Below are positions 17,221 through 26,222 of a stretch of 64,000 nucleotides of DNA, piece after piece (within the stretch, counting starts at the first letter, position 1; the number at the start of each line of letters is the position of its first letter). A program made the translations under genes and the position numbers. Under the pieces are notes generated by a model. It ran no database searches. It was not told the origin of the DNA and saw only the letters and a list, made by a program, of their open reading frames with translations. This DNA comes from Oscillospiraceae bacterium (GTDB lineage Bacteria > Bacillota_A > Clostridia > Oscillospirales > Ruminococcaceae), in contig SFDQ01000005.1 of NCBI GenBank assembly GCA_004558145.1, positions 62,001-126,000 of the forward strand, given 5' to 3'.

Positions 17221-18147
17221 TCAGCGCACCACGCGGGTGCCGCTTTCGCCCTTGAGGGCCGCCGCGGCCTTTTCCAGGCTGGCGATGATGGCTTCGCCCC
17301 CGGTGGCGGCAAAGCTCATGGCGGCCTGCACCTTGGGCAGCATGCTGCCCGGGGCGAACTGGCCCTCGGCGCAGTACTGCTCGGCCTGGGCGATGGTCAT
17401 CATCTCCAGGTTTTTCTGGTCCGGCTTGCCCCAGTTGATGGCCACCCGGTCCACCGCGGTGAGGATGACCAGCTTGTCGGCCCCCACCAGCTCGGCCAGC
17501 TTGGCGCTGGCGAAGTCCTTGTCAATGACGGCGGGCACGCCCACAAGGCGCCCGTCCCGGCGCACCACCGGGATGCCGCCGCCGCCCACCGTGATGACCA
17601 CGTAGCCTGCGTCCACCAGGGTGTTGACCATTTTCTTTTCCACCACGTCCACGGGCTTCGGGCTGGCCACCACCTGACGCCAGCCGCGGCCGGCGTCCTC
17701 CACCATGGTGTAGCCCTTCTCGGCGGCGATCTTGTCCGCCTCCTCCTTGGTGTAGAAGGCGCCCACGGGCTTGGAAGGCTTCTGGAAGGCGGGGTCCGCC
17801 TCGTCCACCAGTACCTGGGTGACCAGGGTGCCCACCGGCTTTTCCAGGCCGCGGGCGGTCAGCTCGTTGTTGATGGCGTTCTGCAGGTGATAGCCGATGT
17901 AGCCCTGGCTCATGGCCCCGCACTCGGGGAAGGGCATGTCGGCCTTGATGGCGCCCGCCGCCGCAGCGGTGGAAAGCCCCAGGTTGATCATGCCCACCTG
18001 GGGGCCGTTGCCGTGGGCGATGATGACCTGGTTGCCCGCCTCGATCAGGTCCACGATGGGCTTGGCGGTGCCGGTGACCAGGGCCAGCTGTTCGGCGGGG
18101 GTGTTGCCCAGGGCGTTGCCGCCCAGGGCGATGACGATCTTAGCCAT
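17221..18147 (-). CDS. arcC: Carbamate kinase
   Basis: A 308-residue cytosolic kinase that uses carbamoyl phosphate and ADP to make ATP, ammonia and CO2. Seen: VIALGGNALG at the N-terminus, IAHGNGPQVGMI, VEDAGRGWRQVVASPKP and TVGGGGIPVV, all family blocks, and the usual full length. Start ATG after AAGGAG. It is the last gene of the FdrA/YlbE/YlbF operon, exactly where E. coli has its allantoin-linked carbamate kinase. It could also consume carbamoyl phosphate made by the carbamoyltransferase at 2.5 kb. Confidence 0.97.
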   Translation of the reverse strand: MAKIVIALGGNALGNTPAEQLALVTGTAKPIVDLIEAGNQVIIAHGNGPQVGMINLGLSTAAAAGAIKADMPFPECGAMSQGYIGYHLQNAINNELTARGLEKPVGTLVTQVLVDEADPAFQKPSKPVGAFYTKEEADKIAAEKGYTMVEDAGRGWRQVVASPKPVDVVEKKMVNTLVDAGYVVITVGGGGIPVVRRDGRLVGVPAVIDKDFASAKLAELVGADKLVILTAVDRVAINWGKPDQKNLEMMTIAQAEQYCAEGQFAPGSMLPKVQAAMSFAATGGEAIIASLEKAAAALKGESGTRVVR

Positions 18148-18176
18148 GTTGAATTCTCCTTAAAAGGTTTTGAGGT

Positions 18177-19595
18177 TCAGACCTTTTCATAGGCGTCGGC
18201 GCAGGCGGCCACGGCCTTTTCAAAGCAGAGGACGGGCGGATGCACGATGCCCGCGCCCACCTGGCCCACGCCGGCCTCTTTGTGGGCCATGCCGGTGTTG
18301 ATGACCGGCAGGATGCCGCTGGCCAGCACCTTGCGGATGTCGATGCCGGTGGCAGCGCCGCGGAAGTCCAGCGGAGGCAGCGAATAGCTGGGGTTCTCGG
18401 AGGTGGTGATGTCGTACATCTGGGTGCTGTAAGCCAGCGCGTCGGACACGCTGCCGCCCACGAACTGCACGATGGAGGGGGCCGCCGCCATGGCGAAGCC
18501 GCCGATGCCGGTGGTCTCGGTGATGGCGCTGTCGCCCAGGTCGGGGGCGGCGTCGCTCTCGTCAAAGCCGGGGAACATCAGGCCCTCCACCATCTGGGCG
18601 GGGCCGGTGAACCACATGTCGGCGGGCATGCCGCTGACCTTGATGCCGAACTCCACGCCGTTGCGGGCCATCACGGTGACCACGGTGGACTTGGGCACGC
18701 CGTGGGCGGCCTCCAGCATGCTCTTGCAGGCGGGCATGGACAGGTTCAGGAAATAGTGCTCGTTGCCCCGCATGAAGGCCAGGGCCTTCTTGGCCGCCGC
18801 CTGGTCGATGGAGTCGTCCAGGAAATAGGGCAGCAGGTCGCGGATGAGCAGGGCGGTGGCCGCCTTGTTGCGGTTGTGGCACTCGTCGCCCATGTTCAGC
18901 GCCTGGGCGGTGAGGTTCTTCAGGTCCACGCCGCCGGCCAGGGCGATGACCTGTTTCAGCACCGGCATGAACTCGTTCTGGATGTAGCGCAGGCGGTCCA
19001 GCACTTCGGGGCTGTTGGCGCCGAAGCGCAGCACCTTGCCCAGGCCCTCGTTCACGGTGGCGTAGCTGCAGTTGCCGTCGGTGACGTTCTTCACCACATG
19101 CACGGGCATGCTGGGGGAGATGATGCCCGCCATGGGGCCCACGGCGTGGTGCTCGTGGCAGGGAGAGAAGGTGATCTCGCCGCTGGCGGCAAGGGCGTCC
19201 GCCTCCTCGGCGGTGGCGGCCAGGCCCTCGTACATCAAAGCGCCCATGATGGCGCCCCGCATGGGGCCGCACATGTCCTTGTAGGCGATGGGCGGGCCGG
19301 CGTGGAGGATGGTCTTGGCCGTCATGCCGGGGATGACCCGGATGGCCTGGTCGATGTCCACCAGCACGGGGTGGGCGTTCTTGATCTTCTCGGCGGCGAT
19401 GCGGTTGGCCTCGTCCACCTCCGGGTCCTCCAGCAGGCGGTCCAGCGCGTCGATGAGCACCGGGTCGCCGCCGGCGGCGGGCTTCCAGTCCACATGCAGG
19501 CAGGGCACATGCTGCCGTGCGATCTCTTTCTGGAACAGCGGCGTGCCCACATTCAGGATGTGCAGCTCACTGCCGAACAAATTCTGTTCGCTCAT
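18177..19595 (-). CDS. allG: YlbE/AllG-type (DUF1116) subunit of oxamate carbamoyltransferase
   Basis: A 472-residue protein of the DUF1116 family. Blocks seen include HADWKPAAGG-like VDWKPAAGGDP, HAGPPIAYKDMCGPMRGA and FSPCHEHHAVGPMAGIISPSMP. In E. coli the three proteins FdrA, YlbE and YlbF are reported to make up the oxamate (oxamic) transcarbamylase of anaerobic allantoin breakdown: oxalurate plus phosphate gives oxamate plus carbamoyl phosphate. Here the same three genes stand together, with YlbE 5 bases after the FdrA stop and 29 bases before carbamate kinase. The substrate in this organism is inferred by homology. Confidence 0.88.
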   Translation of the reverse strand: MSEQNLFGSELHILNVGTPLFQKEIARQHVPCLHVDWKPAAGGDPVLIDALDRLLEDPEVDEANRIAAEKIKNAHPVLVDIDQAIRVIPGMTAKTILHAGPPIAYKDMCGPMRGAIMGALMYEGLAATAEEADALAASGEITFSPCHEHHAVGPMAGIISPSMPVHVVKNVTDGNCSYATVNEGLGKVLRFGANSPEVLDRLRYIQNEFMPVLKQVIALAGGVDLKNLTAQALNMGDECHNRNKAATALLIRDLLPYFLDDSIDQAAAKKALAFMRGNEHYFLNLSMPACKSMLEAAHGVPKSTVVTVMARNGVEFGIKVSGMPADMWFTGPAQMVEGLMFPGFDESDAAPDLGDSAITETTGIGGFAMAAAPSIVQFVGGSVSDALAYSTQMYDITTSENPSYSLPPLDFRGAATGIDIRKVLASGILPVINTGMAHKEAGVGQVGAGIVHPPVLCFEKAVAACADAYEKV

Positions 19596-19600
19596 TTCCC

Positions 19601-21142
19601 TTACCTCCCATTCACCGCGGCCAGCGCCATGCGCACCGCGTCCAGGTTGCTGCCGGCCACCAGAACGCCCGCCTCTTCCAGCGCGGCGCGCTGGGCGGCA
19701 TAGTTCTGGAAGTCGCTGTCGGTGCCGAGGATATAGCCCACAAAGAGCACCTCGCGCCCGGTGGCACGGTTCTTCTCCTGCGCGGCGCGGATGGCCTCCA
19801 GCGCCACGCCCGCCGGGTCTTCGTGCGAGCCGTAGCCCAGCTCAAAGTCCAGCAGCACCACGGCGGTCTCGGGGTCGAGAGCCTCCGCCAGCAGGCGGTC
19901 GTTGCGCAGCTCGGGCTCGATCATCGGGTGAGGACGGCCCACGGTGAAGGCGTCGTCGCCCAGGTCGATGATGGTGTTCGCCTCGCTCACCGCCAGGTCC
20001 TTCATCTTCTGTTCAGGCTTTTTGGCCACGTTGCTGTACACAGGGGTCTTGACCTTGGCGATCTCATAGAGGGCCTCGGAGGCCAGGGTGCCGCCGCAGT
20101 AGAGGCCGCGGATGTACTTCTGCTCGGGCTTCAGGGCCTTGACGGCTTCCGCCAGGGCCGCGGGAGCCTCGAAGGGAGCCTCCTCTTCCAGCGGCTGGCC
20201 CTTGGAGAGGGCCACCGCCTTGCGGGCGGCGTCGTCCAGGCTCTTGGCAAACACCGCGCCGGGCACGTCCTCGCCGCCGGCGGCGCCGATGAAGCAGACC
20301 ACCACGGGCTTTTTGCACTGGGCCACGCGGGCCAGGACCTTCTCCGCCACCTCTTTCACGGGGGGCTTGGAGATCAGCACGATGACGCGGGTGGCTTCGT
20401 CGGCGTCCAGCAGTTCGATGCCGTCCAGCATCATGCGGCCGCCGATGTCCGCCGACAGGTCACGCCCGCCGGTGCCGATGGCCTGGGACACGCCGCCGCC
20501 CAGACGGTCTACCAGCACGGTGACTTCCTGCAGGCCGGTGCCGGAGGCGCCCACCATGCCGATGTCGCCCCGGCGCACCTGGTTGGCAAAGCACAGGCCC
20601 ACCCCGTTCAGGATGGCGGTGCCGCAGTCCGGGCCCATGACCAGCAGGCCCTTCTCGTGGGCCATCTCCTTGAGCTCCTTCTCCTGCTCCACGGTGACGT
20701 TGTCGGAGAAGAGCATCACGTGCATGTCGTTCTTCAGCGCCTGACGGGCCTCGCGGGCGGCGTATTTGCCCGCCACCGAGATCACCGCCAGATTCAGCTC
20801 CGGCTCGGCCGCCTTGGCCTGGGCGATGGTGCGGAAGGTCTGCTCGGTCTTTTTCTTGCCGCCCTTGCCGTTCGCAGCCAGCAGCACGTCCACCTGCTCG
20901 CTCACCTGCTGGCAGAGCTCTTCGCTGTCGGCGCGCACGGCGATCAGCAGGTCGTTGGCGCCGGCGGCCTCCACCTCGCTGTTGGACAGGTTGATGCCCG
21001 CCAGCAGCTCCTTGTTCATGTCGGTGGCCATGGAGACCACCGCGTCCTGCACGCCCTCCATCTTCTTGAGCTTGTTGGAGAGGGTCATCAGGGTGACGGA
21101 ATCGTAATATGCGTTTTGTCTGACACAGATCAGATCAGCCAT
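19601..21142 (-). CDS. fdrA: FdrA/AllF-type acyl-CoA synthetase-like subunit of oxamate carbamoyltransferase
   Basis: A 513-residue protein related to the alpha subunit of succinyl-CoA synthetase. Seen: MGPDCGTAILNGVGLCF (equivalent of the GPNCPG region), IGMVGASGTGLQEV (phosphate-binding loop), and a C-terminal CoA-ligase-like half from about residue 330 with YCGGTLASEA. The family's phosphohistidine region is changed, in keeping with a non-CoA function. I use the ATG at 21142, which has AGGAG 8 bases upstream, over a GTG at 21151. The start overlaps the YlbF-type gene by 8 bases, so subunits are probably made in fixed ratio. Confidence 0.9.
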   Translation of the reverse strand: MADLICVRQNAYYDSVTLMTLSNKLKKMEGVQDAVVSMATDMNKELLAGINLSNSEVEAAGANDLLIAVRADSEELCQQVSEQVDVLLAANGKGGKKKTEQTFRTIAQAKAAEPELNLAVISVAGKYAAREARQALKNDMHVMLFSDNVTVEQEKELKEMAHEKGLLVMGPDCGTAILNGVGLCFANQVRRGDIGMVGASGTGLQEVTVLVDRLGGGVSQAIGTGGRDLSADIGGRMMLDGIELLDADEATRVIVLISKPPVKEVAEKVLARVAQCKKPVVVCFIGAAGGEDVPGAVFAKSLDDAARKAVALSKGQPLEEEAPFEAPAALAEAVKALKPEQKYIRGLYCGGTLASEALYEIAKVKTPVYSNVAKKPEQKMKDLAVSEANTIIDLGDDAFTVGRPHPMIEPELRNDRLLAEALDPETAVVLLDFELGYGSHEDPAGVALEAIRAAQEKNRATGREVLFVGYILGTDSDFQNYAAQRAALEEAGVLVAGSNLDAVRMALAAVNGR

Positions 21143-21995
21143 TGTCTTCACTCCTATTCAGCCGGCTCACAAGGCAAAGGGCCCTGTGTACGCCGGAACA
21201 CATGTCGTAACCGGAACTGGCGCCCACCGTCAGCAGCTGTTCCACCGCCGCGGGCAGGCTTGTCAGCGCCGGGTCGGCGCAGGCGGCAAGCACCGCCTGC
21301 AGGCTGGCCCGCCAGCGCCCGTCCAGCGCGCAGGTCAGCATCCAGCCGCCCACCTGGGTGGTGCGCCCGGCGCAGGCGGCCAGGGCTTGTTCCAGCCCTT
21401 CGAGGTCCGCCGCGCCGCCGCCCAGCACCCGCAAAGCGGCGTAAAGCCCGGTGAGGATGTCGTCGCCCGAGGGGGTCAGCCCCGGGCCGAAGCCAACCAA
21501 CTGCCGCACCGCGCCCGCCGGGTCGGCGCGCTGTTCCAGCGCCGCGCAAACGCTGCCCGCGCGCTGGTCAAGAGCCTCGCGCAGCTCCTCGCCCCAGCGG
21601 GCGGCGTTTTTTTGTGCGGCGGGCGCCAGCAGCGCCTCCAGACGGCGGGCAGCGGCGGCAGGGTCCGGGAGAGGCAGCGCCTGCGCGCCGAAGCGGCAGT
21701 CGCACACCGTCGCGCCGGAAAAGACGAGCCGCAGCCCGCCCATCTCCAACGCGCCGCGCTCCCAGCGGACGGTCTGCCCGGGCAGAACGCCCAGGTCGGA
21801 AAAGTCCGCGCCCTCGGCCAGGATGGCGCAGGCGGGGCCGCTGTCCGGCGTGGGGTGCAGCACGGTGAAAAACAGCCCCTGCGTCTCCACATTGACGCTG
21901 TGGCGGTAAACGCCGCGCACCACGCCCTCGCCGGGCGTTTGCAGCCGCCAGTGCAGCAACTGCTCAAGGCGCGTCACCTCGATGGTTCGGTCCAC
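21135..21995 (-). CDS. allH: YlbF/AllH-type (DUF2877) subunit of oxamate carbamoyltransferase
   Basis: A 286-residue protein of the DUF2877 family, recognised by GFGPGLTPSGDDILTG in the second half and by a final SSGYDMCSGVHRAL segment. Its partner genes FdrA and YlbE follow directly. Start: GTG at 21995, 8 bases after GGGAGG; the GTG at 22004 sits on top of that site. Third component of the predicted oxamate carbamoyltransferase. Confidence 0.87.
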   Translation of the reverse strand: MDRTIEVTRLEQLLHWRLQTPGEGVVRGVYRHSVNVETQGLFFTVLHPTPDSGPACAILAEGADFSDLGVLPGQTVRWERGALEMGGLRLVFSGATVCDCRFGAQALPLPDPAAAARRLEALLAPAAQKNAARWGEELREALDQRAGSVCAALEQRADPAGAVRQLVGFGPGLTPSGDDILTGLYAALRVLGGGAADLEGLEQALAACAGRTTQVGGWMLTCALDGRWRASLQAVLAACADPALTSLPAAVEQLLTVGASSGYDMCSGVHRALCLVSRLNRSEDNG

Positions 21996-22023
21996 TGGGC
22001 TCACCTCCCGGTTCTGGGAAAGG

Positions 22024-22054
22024 GCCCGCGGAGCGGGCGGACCGCTCCGCGGGC
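22024..22054 (-). other. Strong intercistronic hairpin in the ureide operon
   Basis: GCCCGCGGAGCGG and CCGCTCCGCGGGC form a perfect 13-base stem with a 5-base loop between the permease stop and the YlbF-type gene. No U tract follows, so it looks like an mRNA stabiliser or processing site more than a terminator. It could let the permease and the downstream enzymes be expressed at different levels. Confidence 0.65.
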
Positions 22055-22066
22055 TTTGGGAAAAGC

Positions 22067-23692
22067 TTATTCGTGCTCGCCGGCCGCTTCCTCCGCCAGC
22101 ACCTCGGGGTCAAGGACGTTGTCCTGCTTGCGGTAGTAGGTCATGACCACCAGCACGATGGCCATGCCCAGGTAACCCATGGTCACCGCGGGGCCCACGT
22201 TGATGCCGAAGGTGGCCGCGTGGATGATGCCGAAGAAGGAGAGCACCGCGCCGATGCCGCAGTAGACGGCAGCCTTCAGATAGTGCTTGTCGATGACGTA
22301 GATGACGATGGAGGCCAGCAGCATGGCGATGATGATGTCGCCCTTGCTCAGGCGCATCCAGCCCAGATAGGGCACACCGTTGCCGCTCATCACCGCGTTG
22401 GTCACGTTCACCACGCCCTCGGAGGCGATGTCGGAGATGGCCACGGTGATGTCAGAGCCGGCGGCGGCCAGCGCGCTGTTCACCGCGGTGATGGTGGAGT
22501 CGATCTTGCCGGCCAAAAAGCTGCCGATGTAGGGCAGGAAGGCCAGCACGATGGCGGGGATGTGCCGGGGCTTTGCGGTGGAGAAGGCCTGGTTGCCGAT
22601 GACCATGCCGATGTAGATCAGGATGGGCAGCAGCGCCACCAGAGGAATGACCGCGGACACCAGTTCCAGCAGGCCGGTGAAGGACAGCACCAGGATGGCG
22701 ATGCCGGTGAGGAAGGAGTAGCCCACGCGGGCGCCGGTGGCCTTCCAGCCGGGATGGCCGATGTAGATGATGGTGGGGAACACGCTGCCGATGCAGGCGC
22801 CCAGGATGGTGAGGATGGCGGGAACGCTCATGCACAGGGCAACGGGATAGTGCTCGCCGGCGGCGTCAGCGCTCTCCAGGTTGTCAAGGCTCTCCAGAAA
22901 GTCGTAGATGCCCAGGGGGATGGCGGCGGGCAGGAAGGGAGCGATCTGGGCGAAGCCCACGCCGAAGAGGTTCACGGTCAGGCCGGGGATGGGAATGCCG
23001 AAGTCCTGCACGGCGGCGGTGACGTCGGCGGGCTGCAGGTAGCCGGTGGCCCAGGCGATGATGGTGCCCACCAGGATGGCGAAGGCGCCGGCGGGCATGT
23101 TGAAGGGCAGACGCTTGTGGGCCAGCCAGCCCACCATCAGGATGATGAAGCAGACCAGGCCGATGTAGGGCGCGCCGAACACTTCACCCATGGGCACGCC
23201 GGAGATGAAGGTGAGGGCAAAGCCCGCCAGAGCGCCCAGCATGGCCGAGCGGGGGATGTGCTTTTTCAGGGTGGGGCCCACGAAGGCGCCCACCAGCATG
23301 ATGATGCCCTGGATCAGGTTCCACACCACGCCGGTGGCCCAGGCCACGGTCCAGTCGCCGGTGGCGGCGTAGGTGGGCAGGATGACCGCCAGCGCCACCG
23401 CGAAGTAGTGGGGCACGCTGAGGCCGTAGGGCATGGCGGTCACGTCGCTGCGGTTCTCCTTCACCGACATGCGGCGGGCAAACCAGCCCAGGATGAAGTT
23501 GCCCAAGGCGATGCTCAGCGCCGCGCCGGGCACGATCTTGCCGAAGACGATGCTGCCGGGCATGGCGATGCCGGAGAGCAGGCCCACGGCGGTGAGGAAG
23601 TTGGTCAAAGAGTTGGAGAACAGGCCGAAGAAGCCGTTCAGGTCACCGGCTGCCCACAGCGGGGTGCCGACCGTTTGTTTCGCGTTGTTCAT
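22067..23692 (-). CDS. NCS2-like nucleobase/ureide permease (first paralogue)
   Basis: A 541-residue protein with about 12-14 hydrophobic helices. It starts LWAAGDLNGFFGLFSNSLTN and carries VTAMPYGLSVPHYFA, IPLGIYDFLESLDNLESA and YIGHPGWKATGARVGYS, motifs shared with the paralogue at 24433-25971. The fold matches the purine/xanthine permease superfamily but the classic QNxGxxxxTR signature is missing. Its place between the hydrolase and the FdrA-type genes points to uptake of the compound this operon breaks down (a ureide or related amide); this is inference. Confidence 0.82.
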   Translation of the reverse strand: MNNAKQTVGTPLWAAGDLNGFFGLFSNSLTNFLTAVGLLSGIAMPGSIVFGKIVPGAALSIALGNFILGWFARRMSVKENRSDVTAMPYGLSVPHYFAVALAVILPTYAATGDWTVAWATGVVWNLIQGIIMLVGAFVGPTLKKHIPRSAMLGALAGFALTFISGVPMGEVFGAPYIGLVCFIILMVGWLAHKRLPFNMPAGAFAILVGTIIAWATGYLQPADVTAAVQDFGIPIPGLTVNLFGVGFAQIAPFLPAAIPLGIYDFLESLDNLESADAAGEHYPVALCMSVPAILTILGACIGSVFPTIIYIGHPGWKATGARVGYSFLTGIAILVLSFTGLLELVSAVIPLVALLPILIYIGMVIGNQAFSTAKPRHIPAIVLAFLPYIGSFLAGKIDSTITAVNSALAAAGSDITVAISDIASEGVVNVTNAVMSGNGVPYLGWMRLSKGDIIIAMLLASIVIYVIDKHYLKAAVYCGIGAVLSFFGIIHAATFGINVGPAVTMGYLGMAIVLVVMTYYRKQDNVLDPEVLAEEAAGEHE

Positions 23693-23729
23693 TGAGTTAT
23701 TCCCCTCTCATCAGTTAAAGCGTCTCGGG

Positions 23730-24404
23730 TCAGGCGTTCAGCGCGGCGATCACCTTGTCGGAGGTGGTGGCCCAGCCGAAGATGCCGCCCTGCTGCCAGA
23801 TGTTGCGCACCGCGGCCTCGTGGTCCGCAGGGTCGAAGGCGGCGGAGCAGTCGCTCAGCAGCAGGCAGTCAAAGCCCCGGTCGTTGGCGGCGCGGATGGT
23901 GGTGCTGACGCACACATGGGTGGTCACGCCGCAGACGATCAGCTTGGTGATGCCCTTGTTGCGCAGGATCAGCTCCAGGTCGGTGGCGTAGAAAGCATCC
24001 TTGCCGGGCTTGTCGATGATGGGCTCGCCCTCGATGGGATACAGCTCCTCCACGATGTCGTGGCCGTACTCGCCCCGCACCAGGATGCGGCCCATGGGGC
24101 CCATGTCACCGATGCCGGCGCCCTGCTTGCGGCCGCGGTTCAGCTTGGCGGGCGGGCAGTCGCTCAGGTCGGGGCGGTGGCCCTCACGGGTGTGGATGAC
24201 CATCATGCCCTTTTCCCGGGCGGCCTCCAGCATGGTCTTGACGGTGGGGATGATGCCCTTGGTCAGGGCGATGTCGTTGCCCAGCTTTTCGCCAAAGCCG
24301 CCGTGCTCGCAGAAATCGCGCTGCATGTCGATGATGAGCAGGGCGGTGTGCTCCAGGTCAAACTCGAACTCGTAGGGCAGAGCCTGGGCGGAATAAGTCT
24401 TCAT
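23730..24404 (-). CDS. Isochorismatase-family cysteine hydrolase (amidase)
   Basis: A 224-residue cytosolic hydrolase of the isochorismatase-like fold, the group that includes N-carbamoylsarcosine amidase, biuret hydrolase, ureidoacrylate hydrolase and nicotinamidase. The triad is visible: Asp26 in LIIDMQRDF, Lys132 in the KPGKDAF segment, Cys165 in GVTTHVCVSTTIRAA, with the usual cis-peptide GVTT before the Cys. It therefore probably cleaves a C-N bond of a small amide. In this operon plausible substrates are oxamate, a carbamoylated intermediate or the imported compound itself; none can be chosen from sequence alone. Confidence 0.88.
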   Translation of the reverse strand: MKTYSAQALPYEFEFDLEHTALLIIDMQRDFCEHGGFGEKLGNDIALTKGIIPTVKTMLEAAREKGMMVIHTREGHRPDLSDCPPAKLNRGRKQGAGIGDMGPMGRILVRGEYGHDIVEELYPIEGEPIIDKPGKDAFYATDLELILRNKGITKLIVCGVTTHVCVSTTIRAANDRGFDCLLLSDCSAAFDPADHEAAVRNIWQQGGIFGWATTSDKVIAALNA

Positions 24405-24432
24405 CTTGGTTTCCTCCTTGAATGTGGAATGT

Positions 24433-25971
24433 TCAGGCCGCGGGTGCGGCGTTGTCGGTTTGTTTGAAGCGTGCGGAAAAGCGGAAGATCAGCACGCTGA
24501 TCACCGCCACCAGCAGATAGCCGGCCACGGCGGGCAGCTCCTGGGCCACGCCCACGCTGTTGGCGTGGATGACCCCGAAGAAGGTGAACACAGCGCCCAC
24601 ACCGCAGGCGGCCAGCACCCCTTTGAGGTTGCGTTCCAGCATGAACACCAGCAGCGAGGCCCACAGCATGCTCACCAGGATGTTGCCGTTGCCGACGATC
24701 TCAAAGCCGCGGTAATAGATGCCCGCGTCGCCCAGAGCCTCCAGGCCAACGGCGGCGGCGCTGGTGCCGGCGGCGGCAAGGGCGTTGTCGATCTGGGTGA
24801 TGCCCCAGTCGGCCAGCCAGGGCAGCAGCGCCAGGATGACCGCCGGGAAGTGGGCCTTGGGCACATGCTCAAAGGCCTGGGAGCCGATGAGGATGCCGAT
24901 GTAGATGAGGATGGGCTGCAGCGCCGCCATGGGCACGATGTTGATCATCACCGAGGTCATGCCGAACACTGAGATCAGCAGCACCGCCAGACCGTTCATC
25001 CAGGAATAGCCCAGCCGGGCGCCCACGCTCTTCCAGCCGGGGTGGCCGATGTACACCGCCGTGGGCACCACGCTGCCGAACAAAGCGCCCAGAATGCTGG
25101 TGGCGCCGTCCGCCAGCATCACCTGGCGGGTGTCGTAGGCGTCGCCGGCAACGGCGGCGCTCTCCAGATTGTCCAGCGTTTCCATGAAGTTGTACATGCC
25201 CAGGGGGATGGCCGCCACCAGATAGGGCGAGGCCGCCTTGAAGCCGCCCATCAGCGCCTCCAGCGAGAGGCTGGGCGCGTAGACCCCCACGTTGGCCAGG
25301 GAGTCGGTGAGGGCGGCGGGGTCCATGTAGCCGGACAGCCAGCCCAGCAGCGTGCCCAGCACGATGGCCACCAGACCCGCCGGCAGCTTGAAGGGCATCT
25401 GCATCTTGGCCACAAAGCCCAGCAGGATGACCGCGAAGCTGGCCAGGGCGATGTAGGTCACCTCAAAGCTCTGCAGCGCGCCGTTGGTCATGATGCAGGT
25501 GATGGACGCGCCCGCCAGCGAACCCAGCAGCGCCGCCCGGGGCACCACCTTGCGGATGGCCGGGCCAAGCAGCACGCCCACCGCCTCCACAACGCCCTCC
25601 ACAAAGCACCATGCAACGCCCGCGTACCAGGCCAGGTACGGGTCGCCGGTCTGGAGCTTCACCGGCAGCATGATCATGTAAACGATCAGGAACATATGGG
25701 GCACGCTGATGCCCGTGGGCATGGCCGTCACATCCGTGCGCCCCTCTTTTTTTGCCAGCCGCCAGCCCATGAAGGCGTAGAGCAGCCCCGCAACGAAGAT
25801 GCTCAGCCCCACCGCCGGCAGCACCCGCCCGAACACCAGTTCCCCGGGCATCTGCACCGTGTAGAGCAAAAGCCCCGTGAGCACCAGCACGTTGGTCAGG
25901 TTGTTTGTGAACAGGCCGAAAAAGCCGTCCACGTCCGACTTTTGAAACAGTGGAATGGTCGTTCCTCTCAC
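24433..25971 (-). CDS. NCS2-like nucleobase/ureide permease (second paralogue)
   Basis: A 512-residue membrane permease. It shares with the 22.1-kb paralogue the segments DVDGFFGLFTNNLTNVLVLTG-like N-terminus, VTAMPTGISVPHMF, IPLGMYNFMETLDNLESA and YIGHPGWKSVGARLGYS. Start is GTG at 25971, 8 bases after AAGGAGGG; upstream codons to 26109 are high-GC read-through without a ribosome site. It is the first gene of the operon. Two related permeases in one operon suggest two substrates, or separate import and export steps. Confidence 0.82.
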   Translation of the reverse strand: MRGTTIPLFQKSDVDGFFGLFTNNLTNVLVLTGLLLYTVQMPGELVFGRVLPAVGLSIFVAGLLYAFMGWRLAKKEGRTDVTAMPTGISVPHMFLIVYMIMLPVKLQTGDPYLAWYAGVAWCFVEGVVEAVGVLLGPAIRKVVPRAALLGSLAGASITCIMTNGALQSFEVTYIALASFAVILLGFVAKMQMPFKLPAGLVAIVLGTLLGWLSGYMDPAALTDSLANVGVYAPSLSLEALMGGFKAASPYLVAAIPLGMYNFMETLDNLESAAVAGDAYDTRQVMLADGATSILGALFGSVVPTAVYIGHPGWKSVGARLGYSWMNGLAVLLISVFGMTSVMINIVPMAALQPILIYIGILIGSQAFEHVPKAHFPAVILALLPWLADWGITQIDNALAAAGTSAAAVGLEALGDAGIYYRGFEIVGNGNILVSMLWASLLVFMLERNLKGVLAACGVGAVFTFFGVIHANSVGVAQELPAVAGYLLVAVISVLIFRFSARFKQTDNAAPAA

Positions 25972-26173
25972 AAAGAAATCCCTCCTTGCACTTGCTCTGA
26001 AAACCCTCCTGCAGGAGATATTCCACCCGGCCGGCCGCCGCGTTCGTGCCCGCGCGCCGCCCCCGCGTCGGTCGGCGCGCCGCATCGGCCGGCCGGGTCG
26101 TTCCTGCATTTAATGGTAGCACATCAAAAGCCAAAAGTATTTATCTTTCAATGACAAAACAGAGGCAAGGATT

Positions 26174-26189
26174 TTGTTTTCGAAAACAA
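26174..26189. promoter_or_regulatory. Perfect 16-base palindrome, candidate operator
   Basis: TTGTTTTCGAAAACAA reads the same on both strands. It lies in the AT-rich stretch between the PucR terminator and the first gene of the ureide operon (25972-26268), about 200 bases before the GTG. The most likely binder is the PucR-type protein encoded next door, or a global nitrogen regulator. No convincing -35/-10 pair was found in the same stretch. Confidence 0.6.
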
Positions 26190-26222
26190 TTGACAGCCGC
26201 TCCGCGCCAGGGCTGCCGGCGG

